Positions 53,527-61,267 of a stretch of DNA of 61,267 nt are shown in pieces; positions within the stretch are counted from its first letter, which is position 1, and each line of letters opens with the position of its first letter. The stretch lies in contig NZ_BAEV01000007.1 of NCBI RefSeq assembly GCF_000246895.1, positions 1 to 61,267 of the forward strand. The letters are read 5' to 3'. Both the position numbers and the translations under genes were made by a program. The notes below the pieces were generated by a model. It worked only from the letters and a program-made list of their open reading frames with translations, ran no database searches and had not been told where the DNA came from. This DNA is from Clostridium arbusti SL206 (GTDB lineage: Bacteria > Bacillota > Clostridia > Clostridiales > Clostridiaceae).

Positions 53527-54813
53527 ATGTCACATAAGGAATACGGATTTGAAACATTACAGATAAGAGCAGGTTATGATCCAAAAGAACACAATTATGC
53601 TTCATCTGTGCCAATTTATCAGACAACTGCCTTTAATTTTGGAGATACTGACAGGTTAGAAAAATTATATTCACTTAAAGAAGGTGGTTTCTATTATACT
53701 AGGATAGGTAATCCTACATCAGATGTACTTGAAAAAAGAATAGCAGCTCTAGAGGGAGGCACTGCAGCAGTGGCAGTAGCTTCTGGTATGGCAGCAATAA
53801 CTTATTCATTGCTCAATGTAGCAGAAGGTGGAGGCGAAATTGCAGCAGTAAACACTTTATATTCTGGGTCCTTCAATCTCTTTAATCATATTTTGCCTCA
53901 GTTTGGCATAAAGGTAAACTGGATTGATGACCCCTACGATCTGGATTCCTTTAGAAAAGCTATTACACCTAATACAAGAGCAATATTTGCTGAATCCGTA
54001 GGAAATCCATTGATTAATGTACTGGATATAGAGGGGGTTGCAAAAATAGCTCATGAGAATGACATTCCCCTTATAATTGATAATACCTTCCCTACTCCCC
54101 ATCTTCTAAATCCTATTCAGTATGGAGCAGATATAGTTGTCCATTCTGCTACAAAGGCATTAGGTGGACATGGAACAGCAATCGGAGGATTAATTATTGA
54201 AAGTGGTAAATTCAATTGGGGAAATGGTAAATTTCCTCACTTTACTGCACCTGATTATGGTGCTAAGAACCAAAATTTATATGAGCTGCTGCCTACCTCA
54301 GTTTTTACAACAAGGATAAGACTTAGATATTTAAGTGACTTTGGAGCAGCTATAAGCCCTTTTAATTCATTTTTAATACTTCAAGGCATAGAAACTCTAT
54401 CAGTAAGAATAAATGAAGAAGTTAAAACTACAGAAAAAATAGTAAAATATCTATCAGGCCATCCAAAGGTGTCCTGGGTTAATTATCCCAGTGTAAAGGG
54501 AAATAGAAACAATAAACTAGCAGAAAAGTATCTTTCTCATGGTTATGGTACTATATTCACTTTTGGCTTTAAAGGAGATCAAGAGGATATTAATAAGTTT
54601 ATAAATAGCTTAGAACTATTCAGTTTTCTTGCTAACATAGGAGATAGTAAATCCCTACTGGTTCAACCCTGCGTTGCAACCCACGGCTCTTTAAGTGTAG
54701 AAAATAGAAATAAAGCAGGCGCCTTTCCAGAGGCACTAAGATTATCTATAGGTCTAGAAAAAGCTGAGGATTTAATTGCAGACTTAGACCAAGCCTTTTC
54801 CAAGGTGAATTAA
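53527..54813 (+). CDS. O-acetylhomoserine aminocarboxypropyltransferase (MetY-type sulfhydrylase)
   Basis: 428 residues of the Cys/Met-metabolism PLP family: FETLQIRAGYDP, YTRIGNPTSDVLEKRIA, the PLP-lysine SATKALGGHGTAIGG, and LRLSIGLEKAEDLIADLDQA at the end. It makes homocysteine (or methionine with methanethiol) from O-acetylhomoserine and a sulfur donor in the cytoplasm. AAAGGAG lies upstream. Last gene of the operon, suggesting that the transporter delivers a sulfur-containing or methylated substrate. Confidence 0.92.
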   Translation: MSHKEYGFETLQIRAGYDPKEHNYASSVPIYQTTAFNFGDTDRLEKLYSLKEGGFYYTRIGNPTSDVLEKRIAALEGGTAAVAVASGMAAITYSLLNVAEGGGEIAAVNTLYSGSFNLFNHILPQFGIKVNWIDDPYDLDSFRKAITPNTRAIFAESVGNPLINVLDIEGVAKIAHENDIPLIIDNTFPTPHLLNPIQYGADIVVHSATKALGGHGTAIGGLIIESGKFNWGNGKFPHFTAPDYGAKNQNLYELLPTSVFTTRIRLRYLSDFGAAISPFNSFLILQGIETLSVRINEEVKTTEKIVKYLSGHPKVSWVNYPSVKGNRNNKLAEKYLSHGYGTIFTFGFKGDQEDINKFINSLELFSFLANIGDSKSLLVQPCVATHGSLSVENRNKAGAFPEALRLSIGLEKAEDLIADLDQAFSKVN

Positions 54814-54815
54814 CC

Positions 54816-54957
54816 TTTTTTATCACCCCATTTTTTATCACCCCATTTTTTATCACCCCTGGGGTGTAAATTTTTACAGTTATCCTATTTTTTACACCCC
54901 AGGGGTAATTAATAAAGACCGGATTTGTATTTAAAAATACAAATCTGGTCTTTTTAT
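54816..54957 (+). repeat. CACCCC/GGGGTG palindrome pair with 15-bp tandem repeats and terminator, locus 4
   Basis: TTTTTTATCACCCCA occurs three times in tandem, the last running into CACCCCTGGGGTGTAAA (~54853), followed by TTTACACCCCAGGGGTAATT. A terminator stem follows: AGACCGGATTTGTATTT with AAATACAAATCTGGTCT and T5. A near-identical block lies at 59365-59505. Confidence 0.75.
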
Positions 54958-54989
54958 AGATATTTTTTTACGTCATCTAAATTTTCCAA
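54954..54989 (-). pseudogene. 3' remnant of an Rpn-type gene
   Basis: On the minus strand it reads LENLDDVKKYL and stop, matching LDDVKKYL of the Rpn protein at 47919. Only the last ~11 codons remain. Confidence 0.6.
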
Positions 54990-54995
54990 TCAAAT

Positions 54996-56339
54996 TCAAC
55001 TAATAAAAATACTCAAAACTAATACCATACACAATTGAACTACAGAGTTAGTTAATTCAAGAAGTCCCCAAGTCTTAAAGGTGTCTTTTATGGAAAGATT
55101 AAAGTATCCCTTAAAAAGCCAAAAGGCCGCATCATTTAAATGAGATAAGGTATTACTTCCTGCAGCAGTTGCTAAAACCATCAGTGCAGGATTTATGTGA
55201 AAAGTTCCTACTAAAGGCCCAACGATTCCAGCAGCTGTAATAGCCGAAACAGCGCCTGTTCCGGTAGCAAGTCTTAAAAGAACAGTTATAGCCCATGCCA
55301 TTATAAGTGGAGAAGCTGACGAGTTTTGCATTAATACAGCAATATATTTACCTAAACCTGTATCCAAAATTATTTGCTTAAAGGCTCCCCCAGAACCCAT
55401 AATTAAAATAATCATAGCAACACCTTCAATAGCGCTGGAAAATGATTGCATAATCTCTGGCATCTTCTTATTTAGTTTTATACCAAATACATATATGCCA
55501 ACAATTACAGCTATTAACATACTGATTTCAGCACTACCAAAGAAACTAAGAATTTTAAAAAGCATACTTTTTGGATCTATCCAAACTTTTATTATAGTTG
55601 CGCTACTAATTATAATTGCTGGAATAAGAGGTACTATTAAGCTTACCCAAAACTTAGGCATTTCTTCTTCAGTAAATTCTTTGGGCTTTTTTAACAAAGG
55701 TGGAATTGGATGCTCTAAATTCCCTAGAAATTTTGGAAGAATAATTCCCGATGCTATAATAGTTGGAATAACAACTATTATTCCTAAAATATATACCATA
55801 CCCATATCAGCGTGATATGCAGATATAAGTGCTACAGATCCCGGCTGAGGTGGAAATGTGCTATGAGCAGTTGTAGCTGCTGCTACCATGGCAATTCCAA
55901 GACGCAAATAAGGTACTTTTGCTTCTATAGCTATACTAATAATAAGTGGGGCTAATATCATAAAAGCCACTTCGTAGAACATTGATATACCAAAAAGAAA
56001 GCCTATCAATAAAATACCCCATTGTACATATTTTACACCAAATTTATTTATGACTGTTGTAGCAATTCTTTGTGCTGCTCCAGAATCAACCATAAACTTC
56101 CCAAGTACACTACCGAAAGCTACAATAATGGCTAAAGTACCTAAGGTACCACCAAACCCATTTTTAATGGAACCAATTACTTTATCCAGTGGCAATCCCT
56201 CTAGAATACCAACTAAAATGGCCACAATTAGTAAAGCTACCATACTATTTAATTTACATTTAATATTTAAAAATAACATTAAGGCTATACCAAAAACTAA
56301 CCATATTATAGGTGAATTTTGTATCAAAAATCTTATCAT
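54996..56339 (-). CDS. GntP-family gluconate/organic acid permease
   Basis: 447 residues with 12-14 membrane helices and the GntP hallmarks PPQPGSVALI, GGAFKQIILDTGLG and SNTLSHLNDAAFWLFK. It imports gluconate or a related hydroxy acid with protons. The ATG at 56339 has AAGGGG upstream. It is a single gene with no adjacent catabolic enzyme, so the substrate remains open. Confidence 0.9.
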   Translation of the reverse strand: MIRFLIQNSPIIWLVFGIALMLFLNIKCKLNSMVALLIVAILVGILEGLPLDKVIGSIKNGFGGTLGTLAIIVAFGSVLGKFMVDSGAAQRIATTVINKFGVKYVQWGILLIGFLFGISMFYEVAFMILAPLIISIAIEAKVPYLRLGIAMVAAATTAHSTFPPQPGSVALISAYHADMGMVYILGIIVVIPTIIASGIILPKFLGNLEHPIPPLLKKPKEFTEEEMPKFWVSLIVPLIPAIIISSATIIKVWIDPKSMLFKILSFFGSAEISMLIAVIVGIYVFGIKLNKKMPEIMQSFSSAIEGVAMIILIMGSGGAFKQIILDTGLGKYIAVLMQNSSASPLIMAWAITVLLRLATGTGAVSAITAAGIVGPLVGTFHINPALMVLATAAGSNTLSHLNDAAFWLFKGYFNLSIKDTFKTWGLLELTNSVVQLCMVLVLSIFIS

Positions 56340-56378
56340 AATTATTCCCCTTCCATATTGAAATATTATCTGTCGCAA

Positions 56379-56841
56379 GCTTTTCCTATTGTATATTCGT
56401 ATTTTATATGTTTATATTATTCTTTAGTAATCGTTATCATCCCTTTCATTATAAATGCGTTACTCAAGATACACTAACTATCCTTATCATGGAATCATTT
56501 AGGAACAAGCACTAATTTATTCACCCCTGGGGTGTAATTTTTTTCTTTTTTACAGTTGGATTTATTTTTGTAAATGTTTTCATGAAGTATGTGCTTGTAC
56601 AATAAAATAGATCTACTAGAGAATGCCAAGAAGTAAAAATATAGTTAATCAAACTTCAGTGTAAAATTTTAAGTAACATATAAAGTTAATGGTAAATTAT
56701 TTTATATATACAAATTAATATGTACATTTATTTAAATTATGTGTTAAATATTGTTTTCGTTATTTACTTTTATGCTTTTTGATACCGTTGCTGCATAAAC
56801 TTTGTTGTTGAATAGAATAATTTTTATAACCTACTATTCTT
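56379..56841. other. intergenic region without a gene
   Basis: AT-rich sequence with one CACCCCTGGGGTGTAA palindrome (56519-56537). No ORF with a ribosome-binding site is visible. Confidence 0.5.
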
Positions 56842-56892
56842 TTAATCCAAACTACTAATTATGCCCTTAACAATAGCTTTTGCAATAGCATT
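56842..56892 (-). pseudogene. 3' remnant of a ChW-amidase gene
   Basis: On the minus strand it reads NAIAKAIVKGIISSLD and stop, matching NIANAIVKGIISSSN at the end of the amidase at 43986. The rest of that gene is absent. Confidence 0.7.
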
Positions 56893-57019
56893 TAGGTTAT
56901 TAATCTGTATAAATCTTAACCTTTTTTTAATAAAATTGTTATAACTTTGTGATAATCTATACTTATAATTAACATTATGTGTGTAAAATACCAATTCATT
57001 TTTAAAAAAAGGGGGAAAT

Positions 57020-57197
57020 ATGGATAAAAATAAAATATCAGCAATAAATTTGACTTTCGCCATAGACGGTATAGATACTTATAGATGGACAATTTAAAGG
57101 TAATGCTAATATATGTAGGACAAGCCCTGACATTCAGCGTGTATTTCCAAAATACAGACAAGCTATTAATGGCTATTCCCATACTATAAATTTTAGT
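57020..57197 (+). pseudogene. collapsed remnant of a 41834-type surface-protein gene
   Basis: A GGGGG ribosome-binding site and ATG followed by MDKNKISAINLTFAI match the signal-peptide start of the 41834 protein (MNRKKISVMILAFII). After a deletion and a frame change, ILIDGQFKGNANICRTSPDI continues, with a Q-R-VFPKYRQAINGYSHTI tail, matching ILIDGNKVGNAILGIARPDV. It lies just upstream of the 57215 gene. Confidence 0.7.
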
Positions 57198-57214
57198 TCG
57201 GAGGAAATAATATT

Positions 57215-59356
57215 ATGACAATAAAAAAAATAATAATATCACTATCAATGACTGCTATTGTAAGTTTTATACCAACTTTAACAACTACAATAGTAAAAGC
57301 TGATACTGTTAATCAGGTTGGAGTTCAATATCAAGCACAAGTACAAAATATTGGGTGGCAAAAATCTGTTTCAAATGGAGCTGAAGCGGGAACAGATGGG
57401 AAATCTTTAAGAGTTGAAACATTAAAACTTAACTTATTAAATGCTCCAACAGGAGCTAAAATAGATTATCAAACTCATGTTCAAAGTATAGGATGGCAAA
57501 ATGCCGTAGAAGATGGTGCAGAAGCAGGTACGGTTGGTAAATCGTTAAGAGTTGAAGCCATCAAAATATCATTAAAGAATTTGCCAGGATATTCTGTACA
57601 GTATAGAGTTCATGTACAACATATAGGCTGGATGGATTGGGTATCAGATGGACAAGTTGCAGGAACTACAGGTAAGTCTTTACGTGTTGAAGCAGTAGAA
57701 ATTAAGTTAGTCAAAATATCAGATAACACTACAGTAGGTGTACAGTATCAAGGCCATGTTCAGAATGTTGGTTGGCAAGAGCCAGTACAAAACGGACAAA
57801 TAGCCGGTACAGAAGGTCAATCCTTAAGAGTAGAGGCACTAAAAATTGGGTTATTGAACGCCCCAGCAGGTGCTAAAATTAATTACCAAACGCACGTACA
57901 GAGTATAGGTTGGCAACCACCAGTATCAGATAATGCAGAAGGTGGCACGGATGGAAAATCTTTAAGAGTTGAAGCTATAAAAATAGCTTTAGAAAATCTA
58001 CCAGGATATTCTGTACAGTATAGAGCTCATGTACAAAATATAGGATGGCAACCATGGGTTAGTAATGGACAAGAAGCTGGTACAGATGGTAAGTCTTTGA
58101 GAATTGAAGCTATTGAAGTTAGAATAGTAAAAACAACAGATGGTAGTACACCGACACCAGTACAATTTATAAATAACGTATCTTCAATAAGCTTAAATAA
58201 AACTACAGATACTTTGACAGTTGGAAATACAGATAACCTTACAGCAACTATAGCTCCAACAAACGCTGCAAACAAATCTGTAACATGGAAATCTTCAAAT
58301 ATTTCTGTAGCAACAGTAGATAACACAGGAAAAGTAACTGCTGTTGGTGCAGGAACAGCTACAATCACGGCTACCACTGCCGATGGTAGCAAAACTGCAA
58401 ATTGTACTGTCACTGTTAACAATAAGAAAGGCTACGTTTATAATCAAGAGCTACAAATTGATCTTAAAGTAAGATCAGCTCCAAGCTTAAACGGCAGTGT
58501 TGTGGGAACTCTATATAACTACCAGCAAATTGATATTTTAGATACTGTAACTGATAGCAGCGGTAACAAATGGGACAAATTTGTGTATAAAAATGGTACT
58601 GCTTATATAGCTGATGCCTACGTATCTGATGCATATATACAACGCTATACTTCTCCACCAGATAATGTAGTTAATGTAGCAAGTAATATAACTAAAACCT
58701 TTGAAGTTAAAAATTCTAGTCAAGTTACTGGAAACTTTGATGGCACAGGTTTATCTCTTGGATATCTTCAATGGTGTATAGGACAAGATACTCTTCAACC
58801 TCTACTCAATAGAATGGATAGAGAACATAATGCCGAAATGAAGAGTATTTTTGGAGCAAACTATACTGCTTTGCACAATATGATACTGGATACCCCAGCA
58901 AATCAGCTCAAATGGGCTAAGAGTATTAATGATTCCTCAAATAACATTATTGAACCTTGGCATACACAGTTTACTAACTTATGTAATAACCAAGACTTTA
59001 AAAATATTGAGTCAGATGCACAGGTATATACAGTTAAACAGGCCATGCTCATCTGTGATAAGTATAATTTGAAAACAGTAAGAGGATTTGTTCTCGCCTT
59101 CGATATTGCAACACAAAATGGTGGAATAACCTCAGACGCCTCAAAAATTATTGATGCTGCTGTTCAAAAGAATCCTGATATCACCGAAAAGAATCTTTTA
59201 GGAGTTATTGCAAACGCCGTAGCAGATACTTCAACTATTAATAAAGATGATGTACGAGCAAGAGAACTAGCCATAGTTAATGGTAAAGGAATTGTTCACG
59301 GATCTACGCTTAATTTAGACGCAAATTACGGTCTAAGTGATACTAGCTGGAGATAA
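57215..59356 (+). CDS. secreted ChW-repeat protein with Big_2, SH3 and lysozyme-like domain
   Basis: 713 residues. Signal peptide ~1-30 (ending VKA), six ChW repeats (~35-310, cores QNIGW/QSIGW/QHIGW with GKSLRVEA), a Big_2 domain (~318-395), an SH3-like domain (~402-470), and a ~230-residue C-terminal domain with TKTFEVKNSSQVTGNFDGTG then LSLGYLQW, a pattern of lysozyme-like peptidoglycan hydrolases (the FE Glu is a candidate catalytic residue). GGAGG lies before the ATG. Paralogue of 41834, which lacks the ChW repeats and has a degraded active-site region. Confidence 0.85.
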   Translation: MTIKKIIISLSMTAIVSFIPTLTTTIVKADTVNQVGVQYQAQVQNIGWQKSVSNGAEAGTDGKSLRVETLKLNLLNAPTGAKIDYQTHVQSIGWQNAVEDGAEAGTVGKSLRVEAIKISLKNLPGYSVQYRVHVQHIGWMDWVSDGQVAGTTGKSLRVEAVEIKLVKISDNTTVGVQYQGHVQNVGWQEPVQNGQIAGTEGQSLRVEALKIGLLNAPAGAKINYQTHVQSIGWQPPVSDNAEGGTDGKSLRVEAIKIALENLPGYSVQYRAHVQNIGWQPWVSNGQEAGTDGKSLRIEAIEVRIVKTTDGSTPTPVQFINNVSSISLNKTTDTLTVGNTDNLTATIAPTNAANKSVTWKSSNISVATVDNTGKVTAVGAGTATITATTADGSKTANCTVTVNNKKGYVYNQELQIDLKVRSAPSLNGSVVGTLYNYQQIDILDTVTDSSGNKWDKFVYKNGTAYIADAYVSDAYIQRYTSPPDNVVNVASNITKTFEVKNSSQVTGNFDGTGLSLGYLQWCIGQDTLQPLLNRMDREHNAEMKSIFGANYTALHNMILDTPANQLKWAKSINDSSNNIIEPWHTQFTNLCNNQDFKNIESDAQVYTVKQAMLICDKYNLKTVRGFVLAFDIATQNGGITSDASKIIDAAVQKNPDITEKNLLGVIANAVADTSTINKDDVRARELAIVNGKGIVHGSTLNLDANYGLSDTSWR

Positions 59357-59364
59357 GTTTTATC

Positions 59365-59505
59365 ACCCCATTTTTCCATTTTCTTCACCCCTTTTCTTCA
59401 CCCCTGGGGTGTAAATTTTTACAATTATCCTATTTTTTACACCCCAGGGGTAATTAATAAAGACCAGATTTGTATTTAAAAATACAAATCTGGTCTTCTT
59501 TTGAA
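59365..59505 (+). repeat. CACCCC/GGGGTG palindrome pair with terminator, locus 5
   Basis: Near-identical to 54816-54957: CACCCCTGGGGTGTAAATTT and TTTTTTACACCCCAGGGGTA, then AGACCAGATTTGTATTT with its complement and a T-rich tail. It follows the 57215 gene. The rest of the gap to 59727 shows no gene. Confidence 0.75.
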
Positions 59506-59727
59506 ATTAATCAAAGACTTAAACTTTTTATTTAGATACTAACTTTAATATGTTATTTCCTTATGGTAGAATTATTAAAAGGATGTAAAATCTTCAAAGA
59601 CACTATAGTTGATTTTAGATACTTACTATATGAATTCATTTTTTTAGTTTTATTATCATAACTTTATTTAAAAGTTTAAAATATATTGTCTTAAAAATTT
59701 GTACAATATTGTATTGGGGGAATATTA

Positions 59728-60435
59728 ATGAAAACTTACAAAGTATCGCCGGAAGGACTTAATAAATCTATATCTAAAATATTACTACGAATAATACCTT
59801 TATGTATCTTAGTTTTAGCTGCTGTACTATACATGAGTTCAGGAGACAATTTAACCAGTACATCAACTCTTCTTATTGTATTTATTTTAATAATTGTAGT
59901 ATTAACTATATCAATACAAAAATCACTAAAAAAACAAAAAGAATCTCTTCTATCCTATGAATTAATAGTTTCAGATAATTCAATAGTAAAAAAGCAATTA
60001 TCTCTTCCAACTATAGAAATTGCATACAGTGATATTACTGGTATGGAGGAAATAACTTATAAAGGTTTGATTATAAGAACTAATGATAAATCTAAAGCAA
60101 TTGGAATACCCTATTATCTAATTGACTATGAGGAGGTAAAAAACACTTTATCACAGTACGGAGATATTAAAAAAAACACTTCTACATCTTTAATTAAAAT
60201 TTCACAGTATGTATTACCTATATTTGTTATTTTAGCCCTGATTATCGTAATTAAATCTAACAATAGATATTTAATACTTCCTTTCGGTACGGCATATATT
60301 TTATTCTCTTTATGGTTTATAATCGAAATTTTTAGAAATAAACAAATAACTTCTAAGTTAAAACAAAAATATCTATTTTTAATATTTCCTCTCTTAGCAG
60401 TAATATTAAAAATGATTTTTATATTTTCTAATTAA
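59728..60435 (+). CDS. hypothetical membrane protein
   Basis: 235 residues: two N-terminal membrane helices (CILVLAAVLYMSS; LLIVFILIIVVLTISI), a soluble middle part (~75-140) with PH-like strands (YELIVSDNSIVKKQL, IAYSDITGMEEI, GLIIRTNDKSKAIGIP), and three more C-terminal helices. It resembles bacterial PH-domain-like membrane proteins but is not assigned to a named family. GGGGGA lies before the ATG. No functional context is visible. Confidence 0.6.
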   Translation: MKTYKVSPEGLNKSISKILLRIIPLCILVLAAVLYMSSGDNLTSTSTLLIVFILIIVVLTISIQKSLKKQKESLLSYELIVSDNSIVKKQLSLPTIEIAYSDITGMEEITYKGLIIRTNDKSKAIGIPYYLIDYEEVKNTLSQYGDIKKNTSTSLIKISQYVLPIFVILALIIVIKSNNRYLILPFGTAYILFSLWFIIEIFRNKQITSKLKQKYLFLIFPLLAVILKMIFIFSN

Positions 60436-60448
60436 AAATACATAAGTA

Positions 60449-60497
60449 AAAAATCTGTCTCACAAGGCATATCCATGTATACCTAGGAGACAGATTT
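60449..60497 (+). terminator. terminator after the hypothetical membrane gene
   Basis: AAATCTGTCTC and GAGACAGATTT form the outer stem, with an inner GG-ATA...TAT-CC pairing, followed by a T-rich tail. Confidence 0.65.
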
Positions 60498-60656
60498 ATT
60501 ATTTAGTTATAACTCACCAAACACCATTTACCGCCATCCACACAGTTGAAGGATATGATAATAAGCATAGAGAACAAAATAAAGACAAATGAGGAGGAAT
60601 GAAAAGATAACCGCAGACTTTACTTTATAACTAAGTATCCCAAATTTTCATATTAC

Positions 60657-61238
60657 TTATTTTACTTCTTTTAGAAGCACTACAAAATCACATATGTCAA
60701 TTATGCCATCATCATTGTAATCATATTCTGAGTCCCACGTTCTATCAGATTTTTTTACATTGTAATCTTTAGCAACATTAGCTAAATCTTTTATGTCAAT
60801 GGAACTATCATCATTAATATCAAACTGTTTAATAGCTTGTTCAACCTTAAAATCACCAGTACTTAGGTCCTTCAGTGTTCCAGAATTCATTATTCCAGAA
60901 TTATTTACATATTCCGTATTCCCTTCTTTATCTGTTAATGAAACACTATTCAATTTCCATATACCTTTTTCATCATTGCCATCTATTGGTATAGTACACT
61001 CTAGTTTTTCACTATTATTAGGATATAATGAATAGCTCTTATAATTTTTGCCTGAAGGTGATGTATAATATATACTTGCACCATATATTCCAGACAAATC
61101 GTCATCTGCATCTATTTTTACCGTTATACTTTCCCCAGCGGTTACATTCACTTTATCAATACTTACGCTCTTTAATACAGGTGTTTTTGTATCAGCCACT
61201 GCCTTTGCAATGGTCTTTGATAAAAAACTTATATTCAA
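60657..61238 (-). CDS. secreted protein with Ig-like domain and C-terminal dockerin-type repeat (5' end uncertain)
   Basis: 193 residues visible. A beta-sandwich-like region (~18-135; VNVTAGESITVKIDADDD) and a C-terminal dockerin type I-like pair of calcium loops (DINDDSSIDIKDLANVAK; DYNDDGIIDICDFVVLLK). The frame opens upstream with a hydrophobic CLLITLNISFL stretch and an AKA site like a signal peptide, but has no ribosome-binding site and closes at a TAG near 61260. The start given is a TTG at 61238; the true start may be frameshifted or beyond the window. Dockerins dock enzymes onto cohesins; none is visible here. Confidence 0.65.
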   Translation of the reverse strand: MNISFLSKTIAKAVADTKTPVLKSVSIDKVNVTAGESITVKIDADDDLSGIYGASIYYTSPSGKNYKSYSLYPNNSEKLECTIPIDGNDEKGIWKLNSVSLTDKEGNTEYVNNSGIMNSGTLKDLSTGDFKVEQAIKQFDINDDSSIDIKDLANVAKDYNVKKSDRTWDSEYDYNDDGIIDICDFVVLLKEVK

Positions 61239-61267
61239 AGTAATTAATAAACAACTATACTACGTGT

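Noticed and set aside
1-61267. tRNA, rRNA or replication origin
   Set aside because: I saw no cloverleaf, rRNA-like or DnaA-box-cluster sequence; a covariance search would be needed to exclude a small RNA gene.

Overview
The window is very AT-rich, with strong Shine-Dalgarno sequences, frequent GTG/TTG starts, ChW-repeat cell-surface proteins and no rRNA or tRNA. Together these point to a chromosomal segment of a cluster I Clostridium (anaerobic Firmicute), probably from the C. acetobutylicum / C. pasteurianum / C. ljungdahlii neighbourhood. The species assignment is inference.

Layout. 1-16 kb is a mixed accessory region: a frameshifted sensor kinase, a tandem glycosyltransferase, a Uma2 protein, a HepT/MntA toxin-antitoxin pair, an EamA exporter, SOS-type DNA polymerase IV, an AEC transporter, a large secreted GH32 levanase and two DsrE-like paralogues. 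16-18 kb holds a two-gene radical-SAM DNA-metabolism operon with a LexA-type box in its promoter. 18.4-21.7 kb (and again 45.4-46.8 kb) holds three copies of a cassette encoding one extremely Cys-rich and one extremely Met/Cys-rich small protein. 22-39 kb is a respiratory module: Tat export genes, a radical SAM protein, a NapH/NosR-like FMN-binding ferredoxin, and a roughly 11.5-kb minus-strand operon with a Tat-exported DMSO-reductase-like enzyme (DmsABC), a TorD chaperone, a ferredoxin and molybdenum-cofactor genes. 39-41.5 kb is a TetR/MFS drug-efflux pair. 41.8-45 kb and 56.8-59.4 kb are related cell-wall loci with ChW, Big_2 and SH3 modules. 49-55 kb is an OpuC-type ABC transporter followed by a ferredoxin-like protein and O-acetylhomoserine sulfhydrylase. 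The right end has a GntP permease, a membrane protein and a dockerin-bearing protein.

How parts work together. The DmsA homologue has a twin-arginine signal, and the window also carries a Tat operon, a TorD chaperone and Moco genes. The Tat, NapH-like and Dms operons share the same promoter (TTGACA-N17-GATAAT), a second downstream GATAATAT-like box, and a leader made of a CTAG mini-hairpin followed by a terminator. This looks like one co-regulated anaerobic-respiration regulon. The same mini-hairpin/terminator unit occurs twice in tandem ahead of an alpha/beta-hydrolase gene. The mini-hairpin alone is expanded into arrays, with compensatory stem changes, between the Cys-rich and Met-rich genes.

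The window is also rich in non-coding repeats: a ~163-bp MITE-like palindrome (five near-full copies plus fragments), nested CACCCC/GGGGTG palindromes, a ~147-bp two-hairpin insertion with an empty-site counterpart, and several gene remnants. The strongest candidates for something undescribed are the Met/Cys-rich protein cassettes and the mini-hairpin leader family.
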